Source of the DNA: Bufo bufo
Lineage: Eukaryota > Chordata > Amphibia > Anura > Bufonidae
Reading direction: 5' to 3'
Assembly: GCF_905171765.1 (NCBI RefSeq)
Contig: NC_053392.1
Location: 35,100,956-35,164,955, forward strand
Length of the DNA stretch: 64,000 nucleotides
The translations under genes were made by a program, and so were the position numbers. This document shows, one piece after another, positions 50,200 through 63,352 of the stretch. The first letter of the stretch is position 1. Each line of letters opens with the position of its first letter. Under the pieces are notes generated by a model. That model worked only from the letters and a program-made list of their open reading frames with translations. It did no database searches and had not been told where the DNA came from.

Positions 50200-53003
50200 T
50201 TCTATACCAATATCTTAAAGATGGAACCCACTTATTCCTCACCCCAATAACAGACCACTCGTGATACAAGTTTTAAAACAGTCTTTATTTCCTTCTCTAT
50301 TGAAAATCATCGGTAGTATAAATATACTTTGGCATTTGGGAACCTTCACGGCTCCGTCTTAGATAATTATTTATTACAACCCCTTGAGTTAAGGAACAAG
50401 CTCAGCGTTAACAAATCTTACATATATTTCACAGGATCCTGCAGTTAATCTTTAGAGGCAATATTTAACAAATTCAGATATTTATAGATATGTATAGAGG
50501 TCCTCCTATGTACACGAACAGTGAGAGCTATATATATTTATAGGTTATATCTACCGTCTATGTACAGTACATTGAGTCAAGTATTGGAAAAAGTCCTTCA
50601 GCCGGTGGATGACGTCTCTGACAATGACTAACACCTTTGACACTCTGGTCACAGATAACCTGATATCCCTTATCGATGATATTTTAGATGGGCTGATGAG
50701 ACAACACCTGACTTTGTGAACTTGAAGACATCTATATTCTATACCATGGAGGCCAATGTAGCACATTTTAAGGTGCTTAGATGTGGACCTTGACTCCAGT
50801 CAGAGTTTTCCTCTTCAAACATTCCCAATGGCACCTCATGGGTGGCACTTTGCTCTATAGTCCATGGAAGATGCAATAAACCCAAATGGTTTGGTATCTT
50901 TTGTTTAATGTGGAGAGGGACTGTGCATGTATGACCAACGTAATGCTATAAATGGGGGGCACGGAACATAGCAGAAGAAACTAGTTCACCTCTTCAGTCA
51001 TCCCTGACCGTTGGAACCTCATGGGTGAGCACTCTGCTCTATAGTCCATGGAAGATGCAATGTACCTAACTGGTTTGGTATCTTCTGTTTACTGTAGTGA
51101 GTGACTGTGCATTTATGACCAGCTCAATGCCGTAAAGGGGGGGGGGGGGGCGCATGGAGCTTATAGCCGAAGATAGAATTGCGGAACCAGGGCCCACAAG
51201 ATAAGACCACCAGTTACCCACAAGTGCCCTTCTATACTTAGTGTAACAAACTTTAATGAGCTCAGATGTGGACCTTGACTCCAAACAAGGTTTACCTCTT
51301 CAATCATCCAAGATCAGTGGCAACTCTTGGGTGGGTAATCTGCTCTATCATATGCATGTAAGATGCAATGAGCGGATCTGGTTTGGTATCTTCTGTTAAG
51401 TGTTTAGAGTGACTGTGCATATAAGACCATCTCAATACTATAAATGGGGGGCACAGAACATATAGCGGAAGATGTAAGATAAAAGAGGAACTGTGACCAC
51501 AACTTAAGATCCCAGCTGCCCACCACTGCCCTTCTATAGAGCTGAGTGGAATTAGCATATTTCACAGTCCTGGACTATGTTCAGATTTCTGTATGAGCGA
51601 GACGAGATGCAGATATTTACCAGACATTGAGATATATGGGACTGTTTTACATCATGTAGGCTGTTAAAAGGAAAGTTCATTATTGTATAGGTATCAGTCA
51701 GCCTTGGATAATGCCTTGGATTATGTCGACCAAGAAATAAAGAGAACTTTTTTTTAACCAACACAATGGATGGAGCCAACGTGGCTCCCCAGCATATCCA
51801 AATTAACAGTGGTTACCATGGTGTTTAGACTCTAACTCAACATTAAGATTTCTGTAGACTGCCGTTGATATCAATGGAGATAAAACTGATCCATCAACCT
51901 AGTTGATGGTGGCCTCCAACCAGGCATATCTTTGCATATTAGGCGGAATTCCATTAAAAACAATATATCTTTTTTTACAACTTTTGATACAAAAACAATT
52001 ATTTGATTTTGGGAGGTGTGCTAGTTGAACTCCTTCATGTAAGTCTAAAGCACTTATATCCCTCATATCAGACTTAGCTCTGATGTTTGGACATCTTAGC
52101 ACCAAGTATTGAAAGGGAAACGCCACCCAAAGTATAATTCTTCCACAGGAACTACTCAATAACTATATGTTAAAATAACTTAAGGATTCATATTCATGAA
52201 TCTCTAATCTCCTCTACTCTCCCAGCATTTGCATAGCAATATCTTATACCATATGTGCACCATAGACCATGTACAGCAGATCTGGCCATGGCAGTCATCT
52301 AGCCCCAGCTGCCCTGCTGAGAATTCAATGATAACATGGTCATTAGCACTTCCAGGAAAGCAGCAGAGGTTACAAAATGGCACTGGATAGATGAGGGCTT
52401 TTGGGATAAAACTGGTGCTCATGGCGGAGGATATGGCTTGACAGATGTAGACCATGGTTACCCAGATCACCATGGGTCCTGTAGGTCCAATGGACCTTGC
52501 TATCTTCCAATGTCTGAACATGGGCATGATATCACCTTGCATTATTTAATTTAATGAATTTCTTTTATCAGTGTCATTTACCATGGTCAAGGGACCATGC
52601 GACAGATCCATGGTAGACCATAAGTAGTCATACATATTGTGCCATGCTATAAAAACTGTATATTTCATAGTCACATTGCCATTCTGACACTTCATCAGCA
52701 TGCCTCGCAATTACTGGGTGCTGTTCCTATGCCTGCACTCTCTATAGCTACACCAGTGGATGCAGGTCATTTCACAAACATCAAATTTTACCCATAGGTG
52801 ATACAAAATTCATCCATAAAAAGGCAACCGTGGAGTACACATGTCCATGATAGTTATACTCCAATTAGGATGGAGACCATATTTCAATACCTTTTTGACT
52901 TCAATTGGAGTGCTTTTCAAGGTAGGGGGAGTCATGTGAATTATGATTTGGGAAAAGGTGCATTATGTGATTGGGGTCATGTGACCTGACTGTAGAACCC
53001 TAC
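50200..53003. other. Non-coding interval, possible distal 3' UTR or intergenic
   Basis: No exon seen. It includes a minus-strand AATAAA (within agtctttatttcc, about 50281-50290) followed on that strand by a T-rich stretch, a three-copy diverged duplication (50773-51545) and a poly-G run at about 51137-51150. Confidence 0.45.
50773..51545. repeat. Three diverged copies of a 180-300 bp segment
   Basis: Each copy contains cctcttcanncatcc, ctctatagtccatggaagatgcaat (or its variant), tggtttggtatcttntgttta and ataaatggggggcac. Copies start at about 50782, 50986 and 51267; the middle copy lacks the atgtggaccttgactcc lead of the others. Confidence 0.85.
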
Positions 53004-53628
53004 TGTCACTGACTTTCCCGCGACAGGTGGCAGGAGATCGGTGAGACTGGCAACACATGGTTTGATCTGACAGGTTTTCCTCGTGGATCAATAGGCGTCT
53101 GTGTTGTTTCTGGTAATGGCCACACCCCTTGCCTCAGTTGTTGCTTATGTGATCATTTAACCTTTCTTATTTATTGTTGCTTCTCCCACAATGCTGTGAG
53201 GTTTATAGCTTCAGTTTCAGTTGTGGATAGCTAAATCTTGGCGGAGTTCCTGGTGTTCCATTGCTCCTTTGAAGTTAAGTCTTTCCTTTCCCTTTTTGTA
53301 TTTTGTTTGGGTTTTGTGTGTTGCATATCCCTATTTTTTGTATTAGGCCTGAAGGAGACTCCTGTTCACCCTTCCTTTTCGAGTAACAGGTAGTCTCATC
53401 CATGCCATTAGTGCCAGGGTCCTATACGGCTAGATAGGACTCTAGGTATTCCTGTGTATGAACACACCTACCTCTGGGGTCTGTTCATACTGGTAGTCAG
53501 TAGGATTTTGGTTAGGGTTTTACTAGGAGGTGTCCATCTTCATTCCCTAGTTCTCAGGTGTGATTCCCTGTTCCCTCCTTCCCTCTTATGCTCGTTGTAG
53601 TGTTTCCCTCCCACACCAAAGCGTGACA
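53004..53628 (+). mobile_element. Probable solo LTR
   Basis: Starts tgtcactgac and ends gcgtgaca, so the ends are short inverted repeats TGTCAC/GTGACA. The flanking 5 bp are cctac and tctac, a possible duplication with one change. The 625-bp interior has T-rich promoter-like and gttcacccttcc stretches and no coding sequence. A gypsy-type LTR is likely, but the internal region is missing. Confidence 0.6.
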
Positions 53629-56600
53629 TCTACATTCCGACTCATCCTATAACAAGGGACTAGCCAATTCCAAACATAAAAATACCTAAGCAAATGTATA
53701 TGAGAACTACTCATCCCAACAAAAACATCCTACTTTACTACTACTTCAGAGTATTCACTTATATATAGCGCTCAGAGCCCAGATTGTGAATGAAGCAACT
53801 TCCTCTCTCTCACAGCAGGAAATCCCTGCACCAGTTGACAAACAAATTATGCCAAAGTGTATAATTGTGATTCTAGGTCTGCAAATTGTAAGTAGATTTA
53901 GGTTGTGACATAGCTATTGCTCAAAAGTTAAGTTTTCCCTTAAAATGTAAAGCATTATGGGTCTGTAGGAAACATATCAGTCATTTCTTATTTAATTGAC
54001 AAATTATATCCAAGCATACACCATACAGCATGTCCTTAAGGTTACAACTCTACATGGAAGGGTGCAGTTTAGTTCTGGCTTGTGTCGTCCTCCTTATTTA
54101 TGGGTGGTAAGAACCTTTTTAAGCTCACCTTGTCCGCAGGCCCTCACTAGAGAGTCATGCCATCCTTATTTCTGATGCCAGATGAAGGTTGTTGGTATAC
54201 AATTTAGAAGGAGGACAATTATCTCTCTAGTTCCACCTATAGGTAACTGTCCCCACTGTAGAGCCTTGACTATGGATATTACCAGAGACACCCATCTTTA
54301 TTCTCATGGATGCCTCTGACTTATAACTCTAGTCATGTTTTCAGGCTCTTTAGTTGACTTATAGGGTAGCCAAATGTAGATGGATCTAGAGGGAGATTTT
54401 CTGAAGGAACTAACTTGCATACATTTGCCCAAGGAGCATTGCCTGTAAGTCTCCTTACACCAGCTGGATCTCTAAAAGGAGAACCAGTATTTTCCCATAG
54501 AATGGGCAGGAACTGGCACCATGAACTAGCTCATTTTCTATGTACTTGCTTTTTACTTAGATGGGGCATCAATTAAAAGATTTAGGATGAATATAAGATA
54601 CTTTTCTTCTATTTGGAGATTGTGTTGGTATTGTATTGGTTTTTATTGGGGGTCGGAGGAAAAGATACAAACGTGGAATCCATGAAATTTCATCAAATAA
54701 TTTTAGAAAATAAATTGTTGCTTAGCAACATTTCACAAGAACATGAGATGATAGTCAAAGACAGTTTGGGGGCAACATCTTCACCCAAGTAGATCCCAAT
54801 GAAGTCAACTCTCTCGGCCTCAACGTGCCTGGCTCTGAATATTGTTCAGTGCTGAAGGTCTGTGAATTGCAGATCATACTACCGTGCTGATCACATTAGG
54901 CAGACTGCACTTGACTTGTCCTCATGGTTACGGGTCTCTGGCTGTTCAAATAATTATTTAATTTAATTGTTCGAAGAAACAATGGAAGGGCGGCAGGATG
55001 CATGACTTGGAGCCCGAGATGCTTAATGAATTCATGGAGGAAAGACATTTGCTAATACACTTCCTACTCTGTATTATAAATTGATAAATGGAGACTTTCG
55101 AGCATTTAGAAGGACAGCCACAGAAGTACAGAAGTCCTATTATTCTATATGGAATCAACTGGGTCAAACTGTGAGGTTAAGTATGGCTTCAAACTGTTTC
55201 AACCATTTAAGATTGTATATGGGGGTGCAGATCTAGGAGAGGAGCCACCCTGGTGCTGGCCATGGTGACTAAATGACTTATCCTGGACAGGGGCAGATAA
55301 GATTAATGGAGAACTTGGGCAAAATTATTTGGTTGGGGGTTGACAAACCTTATCCTTTGTAGAAGACATGAGTGGGCATGCCCATGGCCCTCTCCATGGG
55401 AACTTACAGAGACAATCAAGCTTATGTAGACTTCAAAAGAAATGTACATCCACCTATATACTTCTTGGCTTCATAGAATCATGAAATAGTTATCAGAGGA
55501 TGCCCATTTTCCCGAGTGGTGGGGTCCCAGACTGCTCATAAAAACTGGTCTAGGAAGAGGTGTTGTGGTAGAAGTCCCTTAGATCCTTAGGTAGTGGAGG
55601 CACATTCCCCATATTCGCTCTCTAATCTAGCCCTGCTTATTGGGAAAGGTAGAATTCTTCTTTACCATCCCTACCAGTATGACCTTCTCAATTTGTAAAG
55701 AGATTGGAGCGAGCTGGCCTATAATGAAGGGGATGGTGTCCAACTAGGCAGGATCATTCAAAGTAGTTAGAGAACTGAGAAGAAAGGGATAAGAAGACTC
55801 AGAGGGCACTGGAAACCTTAATAATCAGCACTTTTCTATTCCTTGAACTACTGATAGTGCTCTTGGCAAAATTGAACTCCATTCCAAGTTGGGCTGTGGA
55901 GCCCAATGCCAACTTCTTAAACCTGTGTAGCTGGCTGATACATCTCAGAATTGATGACTGTACAGAATATGGCCACTAGTATAAGGAGACAAGAGTGTAA
56001 AGTCCCCTCTACAGGAAACAAAGAATGGCAGTCAGTCTCAAAAACAAGATATATGGATTTTTGAAAATAAGACTGACACTACCAAAATGTTAAGACCTCC
56101 GTTTTGTTAAACAACAGTCAACTTAGTGATGTCACTAGAGGTCGCGGGATCTGATGAAATCATTGGAGCAAAAATAAGTCCAAAATACTACATTTGTTAG
56201 ACCTAATCTATCAACAGATACAATTCTGAGATGTTAGGGTTGTGGTGTAGGCCTAGGATGAGGTGTAAGGCTATAGTTACAGTATAGGGTTAGGATAAAA
56301 TACAAGGTTAAGGTTATTGTACGGGGGTTAGGATAATGTAAAGGGTTAAAATCTACAAAGAGTTAAGCATATATGTAATTAGGACTATGTATAGGGTTAG
56401 AGTTAAGATACAGTATGTTATTTGGGTTAGGCATATGAGAAAGGTATGGATTAAGGTATATGGCTAAAGTTAGATAGGTAGATAGTCAGGGTTAAGGTAT
56501 ATATTTAGGGTAAGGTTAGGGTTGAGGGTTAGAGTTAGGCTTGAGATGGGGTTTAGGTATACTGCTTATAATTAAGATAAGGTTTATGGTTAGGGTTGTG

Positions 56601-58296
56601 TGTAGGGTTAGTAATACTCTTCAGGTAAAAGTCTAAAATTTGGTTACAGTTAGGTTAGGATTACATATAGAATTTTAAAGCTAAACGTTTTGAAAGACAG
56701 GTAAATGTTATAAATTCAGACCGAACATCCAAATTATTCAGCTACGTAGTTGAGGTAATTTCTACATGGAAAACTTGAGGGTCACAGTATGTTTATGAAA
56801 TGAGAAGAATACTTCTGGAGCAATTTATCATCATAGAAATGGATTTCCATGGAGATCATCACAGCATCCAAGGGTTAAAAACCTCATATAATTTATCTGA
56901 GCAGCCTTAAAAATTTGGAATGCTCATCCAAGATGGAAGCTATGGACTGTGTTTGCAGTCGAAAAACCAAAGCAGAGTCCTGTCATCTTGTTCAAAATCA
57001 GATTGATGATGTTTTCAATTCTGGATGCTGGAGATCTTTCTACTTCATTCCCTGAATTTCATATTTTCCTGGGAGCCAACTCGGCATCTCCTGGAAATGG
57101 TTACTCAATGCTTAATATAGTATTAATACAGTATTTCCACCCAACAAGTCAAAGACCAATCATGAGGGAAATATAAGGCTCCAATGAAAACAAAAAAAAG
57201 ATTCTTATTAGACCTACTGAAGCAAGAAAGCATCTTTTTATGGAGAAGGGAAAAACGTGACCCCCCCAATGATGAAGCCAAAGAATTTCAAAGAACATAG
57301 AGAAGACAAACCTTCCATAGTTGATGGTAATGCTTATCAGTATGGCCAACACCTTGACGTTATTACCTCCAAAATTTTGATTTGTTTCATTAGAGTTAAG
57401 CTCTCCCATTGAGTTTTACAGAATATAACTATCAACTAGGTTACACTATTGGACAGATGTTGAAAATGAATATTTCTGGAGTTTTTCCATGTTTTTCTAG
57501 AATTGCACACAATTCTGTTTCTCCCTGAGCATCTCTTCCTATTCCTTTAGATTACAGGAATCTATCTTTGGGTTAGACTAGTTGTGCGTACAGCCCCACT
57601 TAACCTTCATGCTAATGTCTATTATATAAATTCAAAAATTTCCAAAAATTTTATGTGAGCTTTTGAGTACAAATATATGGCATTCGGTATGAATACAGAA
57701 GAGCTGTAATACTTATATTATGAGTGAAAATTAATTAGCCCTGGGATTCTTCATCTTGACTAGGGGCCAGAATATTAATTCATTTTGACATAAATCCTGA
57801 AGTTGAGTCAAGATGGCTGAACGTTAGAGCTATGGGCAGTAAAAATGTGAATTTCATACCACATAGACTTGACCCAAAATGGCCACCTTGGTTTCATTTG
57901 TGGTTGACACTGATCTTTTGAAATGGTGGGAACTATGTATGACAGATGCTACAACTGGTCTATTCAACATATTCTAAACAAATGGGCAATGTCGGCCACG
58001 TGAGCAGATCCCTCAACAATACTCAACATAGACATCATAACCACTTAGCAACTAAGCTTGTTCCCACCTGTTGGCATCAACCTGTCATGAAGAACAATGG
58101 AAAGCTCATGCATCAACAGTGTCTTTTGGATATTTTATGGCCATATCTGCATTATGACCATGTTTGAAGATGTTCTGCTACAACTTGGACAAATGTAAAT
58201 AGTTGGAAATTGCATGTTTGGTGCCATTTAAAAAAAAATTGACACAGAATTGGCGGACTGAGCTGTAGAAATATTAGGACTCACATGGAACAATAG
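53629..58296. other. Non-coding interval
   Basis: About 4.7 kb without a supported gene or large repeat other than the TTAGGG-like tract at 56230-56660. Short frames present carry no recognisable domain. Confidence 0.5.
56230..56660. repeat. Degenerate telomere-like GGGTTA tract
   Basis: Recurring agggttag, ggttaaggt, gggttagg and tagggtta words over about 430 bp, for example gttagggttgagggttagag at 56516. No perfect TTAGGG run longer than about two units. Confidence 0.6.
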
Positions 58297-58594
58297 GAAA
58301 TATGTTATGATTTTTATCTCTTTATTGAACCATCCAGTGCATAAACGAAGCTCGTCCAACATTTTAATCCCATCCCAGGACCTTGTTCTCGGCCAAGAGG
58401 AGAGAAAATATATTTGTGTTATAGCATCCTACTCCTGGATGTAGCTGAGTGATGCCACCTGAGGTTTGCCAAATCACACAAATGTATCTTCTCTCCTCTT
58501 GGTCGTGAATAAGGCCCTGGGATGGGATTGAAACGTTGGCCAAGCTTTATGTGCTGGATGATTCAATCATGAGATAAAAATCATAACATATTTC
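58297..58594. mobile_element. Foldback MITE-like element
   Basis: Left arm (58297-about 58420) and right arm (about 58478-58594) are inverted copies of roughly 120 bp with some mismatches: gaaatatgttatgattttta, aatcccatcccagg, ccaagaggagagaa. A central loop of about 55 bp is left. No coding sequence. Confidence 0.88.
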
Positions 58595-58892
58595 TGAGTG
58601 CTGTGGTGTCTAATGCTATCTACTAGAGGAATTTCTCTACCATCAGAGCATCAGTCAACCCCTTGGTAGAATGCCGACGAGATACCTCTACACCTGGAAC
58701 CATAACCTGGATTCTTCTTGGGCTAATTTTTCTTCTCACTTTGATACATGATCCCCCAACTCACAATCACTTATAGCCAATCAACATGAGGGGTCAGATG
58801 GTATGAAAATAAAGAACACTGTACATTTGTGTGAATACTCTAATTTCAGTAGGCAATTTGTAATAAAAGTCTATATTGTGGATGGATGGGGA
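58595..58892 (-). other. Probable proximal 3' UTR of KCNK3
   Basis: Sequence directly after the KCNK3 stop on the minus strand. No poly(A) signal in this stretch; the nearest one I noticed is inside the foldback element (ctttattga, about 58318-58327). Confidence 0.45.
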
Positions 58893-60027
<1,135 letters not shown>

Positions 60028-60499
60028 GTAATACACAGTGGCGGATTATAATAGGGTCGTTCGGGTCGGTAGCCCCGGGCCCGGCATCCCTGGGGGGTGC
60101 AACGCAGACCTGAACGCCCACATACTGCGGCGGGGCATGGGAGTGAATAGTTCCCTGCCCCGCCGCCGATCACCGACATGGGCTTCAGGCCTAGTAGGCC
60201 TGAGCCCTATGCGGTAGTGAAATCCCGGCGCAGGCGTGCGTGATGACGTCATGGCGCGCCTGTGCCGGGAGGGACGCAGGACAATGAAGAATGCCTCACC
60301 ATGCCGGACACAGGTAAGTATTAGCTTTAAATTTTTAGTTTTGTTTCTGTGTGTGCCAACTTTGGGGGGCAGGGGGGGGGGGGAAAGAGGAGGACATGGG
60401 GCAGTGTGGTAGCAAATCAGTTCAGGGGGGAGGGGCAGATTGTTAAATGGGGGCAAATCACTTCATGTGGGGCAGATAGTTACTTGGAGGCAAATTACA

Positions 60500-60745
60500 T
60501 CATGGGGTGCAGTGTGGGGGCAAATTACTTCATGGGGCAGTATGGGGGAAATTACTATATGGGGCAGTATGGGGGGAAATTACTATATGGGGCAGTGTGG
60601 GGGCAAATTACTATATGGGGCAGTGTGGGGGAAATTACTATATGGGGCAGTGTGGGGGCAAATTACTATATGGGGCAGTGTGGGGGAAATTACTATATGG
60701 GGCAGTGTGGGGGACATTACTATATGGGGCAGTGTGGGGGCGTAT
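60500..60745. repeat. G-rich array (ggggcagtgtgggg + aaattactatat), about 9 copies
   Basis: Units of 25-29 bp alternating ggggcaaattactatatg and gggaaattactatatggggc, between 60500 and 60745. It forms the tandem tail after the caggtaagtat motif in this element. Confidence 0.95.
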
Positions 60746-60870
60746 CTATTAGGGGACATTATTTTTGGGGACACTATACAGGCATTATTACCTGGAGCAC
60801 AATATAGGGTGTTATTATTACTGGGGGCACTCTAGAGGACATCATAACTGCTGTAGACAGGGACCTTTGG

Positions 60871-61040
60871 GATAATTTATCAAACTGGTGTAAAGTAGAA
60901 CTGGTTAAGTAGCCCATAGCAACCAATCAGATTCCACCTTCCATTTTTGACAGCTTCTTTGGAAAATGTAAGGTGGAATCTGATTGGTTGCTTTGGGCAA
61001 CTAAACCAGTTGTACTTTACACCAGTTTGATAAATGACCC
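60871..61040. mobile_element. Foldback MITE-like element
   Basis: Arms of about 70 bp (60871-60940 and 60970-61040) are inverted copies: tttatcaaactggtgtaaag, gcaaccaatcagattccacc. The loop is about 30 bp. Inserted in the hAT-like element. Confidence 0.92.
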
Positions 61041-61319
61041 CAATTATGAGAAATCTAACGTGTCTGTGTAACAAACTCTGAAGAGACGAGATGCGGCTGA
61101 AAGAATTTGTCATGGCGGTTTGGGTCAAACGGAGGAGAAGAGGAAAGAGAAGATCTACATGACAGGAGATGTCACTGGAAGTAAGAGGTATGTGGTGCTG
61201 TATTCTCCTATATGTAGAGTGGGCTAAGATTTAAAATTGTAGATGTCATCTACAGTCCTGTGTAACAGCCCAGATAACAGTGATAACTTTCTGTGTGCAG
61301 ATAATGAAGTAGATGTTCC

Positions 61320-61392
61320 CTGCAGTTCTATGTAACACCCCATATAACACAATAGTTCACTGTGTTATGTGGGGTGTTACATAGGACTGCAG
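61320..61392. repeat. 31-bp near-perfect hairpin
   Basis: Arms 61320-61350 and 61362-61392 (ctgcagttctatgtaacacc against its complement) with an 11-nt loop and one mismatch. A weaker upstream half (cagtcctgtgtaacagccca, 61253-61272) shows the motif is duplicated. Confidence 0.9.
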
Positions 61393-61394
61393 GT

Positions 61395-61665
61395 AAGATC
61401 TATGACATCTGTTAGGAGATGGTGGGGGTCAGACTCCTGGCACCCCCGACAATCAGCTGTTTGAGGAGACCGCGATGTTCCAGTGAGCGCTGCAGCCTCT
61501 TTACGCCTTACCATGCACAGCGCCGTCCATGTGTTAGTGGCTGTGCTTGGTATTACAGCTCAGACCCAATCACTCAGATGGGATTGAGCTGCACCTAGGC
61601 CATGTGACCGATGAATGTGATGTCATATGGCCTAGGAAGAGACTGTGACCCTCATGAAGAACCGC
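61395..61665. repeat. Dispersed repeat, probably short and non-autonomous
   Basis: ggtgggggtcagactcctgg, gaggagaccgcgatg, gtggctgtgcttggtattac and catgtgaccgatgaatgtg resemble an abundant frog repeat; related words appear at 45148-45262. Confidence 0.55.
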
Positions 61666-61745
61666 AGCCTCTTCATACAGGGAGGGCCCGTGTGGGGTAG
61701 ACAGCCCTGGGCCTATCATGCACTTAATCCGCCCCTGGTAATACA

Positions 61746-62231
61746 CATATAGTAAACCCAATAAAAAAATGTGATTACATGATTGATCCAAAATTCTGGA
61801 TTATACAAAAAATCTTCCAATATAAAAGTGCACAATCTCATCTTATCCATGACATAATTCATCATCTTCATTCCATGATTTGTAAAAGTGTCTATAATGA
61901 AGATATCCACATAAAATCCATATTGTGTCCGCGATTATGATACAAAAAGAAAATCAGGTGTACATGATGTGTTCAACAAAAACTAATAGAAAACCGTTGA
62001 GCAGTCTCACATGGTGCCGGTGATACGCAGGAAATGCGGTCTGCACAAGCGTCGCAAGTCCGTCCTCTCGCGAGAGACGGGATTAGCATTATAGGCATAG
62101 GAGACCCCAACGAAGATGGCCACGGATTTAGAGAAGCCCAGAGCGCATGCACCTGCCCAAAACGTTCAGGTACGCCCCCTGGGAGAACCTATAGCCGTGA
62201 ATACATTATATATAAACCAAGCGCCTGTATA
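61746..62231. repeat. Continuation of interrupted repeat
   Basis: Sequence after the hAT-like insertion; with 59899-60035 and 63171-63352 it probably forms one older repeat split by two insertions. Contains aacgttcaggtacgccccct. Superfamily not identified. Confidence 0.45.
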
Positions 62232-63170
62232 CAGTACAGACCAAAAGTTTGGACACACCTTCTCATTCAAAGAGTTTTCTTTATTTTCATGACTATGAAG
62301 GAATCAAAACTATGAATTAACACATGTGGAATTATATACATAACAAACAAGTGTGAAACAACTGAAAATATGTAATATTCTAGGTTCTTCAAAGTAGCCA
62401 CCTTTTGCTTTGATTACTGCTTTGCACACTCTTGGCATTCTCTTGATGAGCTTCAAGAGGTAGTCCCCTGAAATGGTCTTCCAACAGTCTTGAAGGAGTT
62501 CCCAGAGATGCTTAGCACTTGTTGGCCCTTTTGCCTTCACTCTGAGGTCCAGCTCACCCCAAACCATCTCGATTGGGTTCAGGTCCAGTGACTGTGGAGG
62601 CCAGGTCATCTGGCGCAGCACCCCATCACTCTCCTTCATGGTTAAATAGCCCTTACTTCCAAAGTTTTCCCAATTTTTCGGCTGACTGACTGACCTTCAT
62701 TTCTTAAAGTAATGATGGCCACTCATTTTTCTTTACTTAGCTGCTTTTTTCTTGCCATAATACAAATTCTATCAGTGTATTCAATAGGACTATCAGCTGT
62801 GTATCCACCTGACTTCTCCTCAACGCAACTGATGCTCCCAACACCATTTATAAGGCAAGAAATCCCACTTATTAAACCTGACAGGGCACACCTGTGAAGT
62901 GAAAACCATTTCAGGGGACTACCTCTTGAAGCTCATCAAGAGAATGCCAAGAGTGTGCAAAGCAGTAATCAAAGCAAAAGGTGGCTACTTTGAGGAACCT
63001 AAAATATGACATATTTTCTGTTGTTTCACACTTGTTTGTTATGTATATAATTCCACATGTGTTAATTCATAGTTTTGATGCCTTCAGTGTGAATCTACAA
63101 TTTTCATAGTCATGAAAATAAAGAAAACTCTTTGAATGAGAAGGTGTGTCCAAACTTTTGGTCTGTACTG
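62232..63170 (-). mobile_element. Internally deleted Tc1-like element
   Basis: Ends cagtacagaccaaaagtttg, with TA on both sides (62230-62231 and 63171-63172). Inverted repeats are very long (62232-62477 and 62905-63170) and include the 3' end of the transposase gene; one arm has a deletion of about 20 bp. The rest of the transposase is missing. Confidence 0.93.
62310..62640 (-). pseudogene. Tc1 transposase C-terminal remnant
   Basis: About 100 residues: MTWPPQSLDLNPIEMVWGEL, with the catalytic Glu, then LLKLIKRMPRVCKAVIKAKGG. The DNA-binding and first catalytic regions are deleted. The end of this frame lies inside the inverted repeat, so the same codons also exist in reverse near 62930-63000. 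Confidence 0.9.
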
Positions 63171-63352
63171 TATGTACCGCGCAGAGGCCCAGTAGGAGGA
63201 AATAAGGTCTACTTATGGGCCGCCATGGTATCCCAGGTTCAGGAAGGAATCGCCGTCCACATAGATATGCCAGCGGCTACGCCAACATGACAACCATAGG
63301 CGGCCTCAAGGGAAACGGTCTATATTAACACCAGGGGGTAGAGTGTCCTCTC
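63171..63352. repeat. Right part of interrupted repeat
   Basis: About 180 bp between the Tc1 element and a hAT-like end at 63353. No gene. Confidence 0.4.

Larger units (their letters stand above)
60036..61737. mobile_element. Non-autonomous hAT-like element
   Basis: Begins cagtggcggatta and ends taatccgcccctg (imperfect inverted repeat). A perfect 8-bp duplication, gtaataca, flanks it at 60028-60035 and 61738-61745. The 1702 bp hold a GC-rich core, the 11-mer caggtaagtat at 60311-60321, a G-rich array, a foldback insertion, a strong hairpin and a frog dispersed repeat, but no transposase. Confidence 0.88.

Noticed and set aside
60349..60835. Gly/Tyr-rich frames (GANYYMGQCG)
   Set aside because: Translation of the G-rich array in the hAT-like element.
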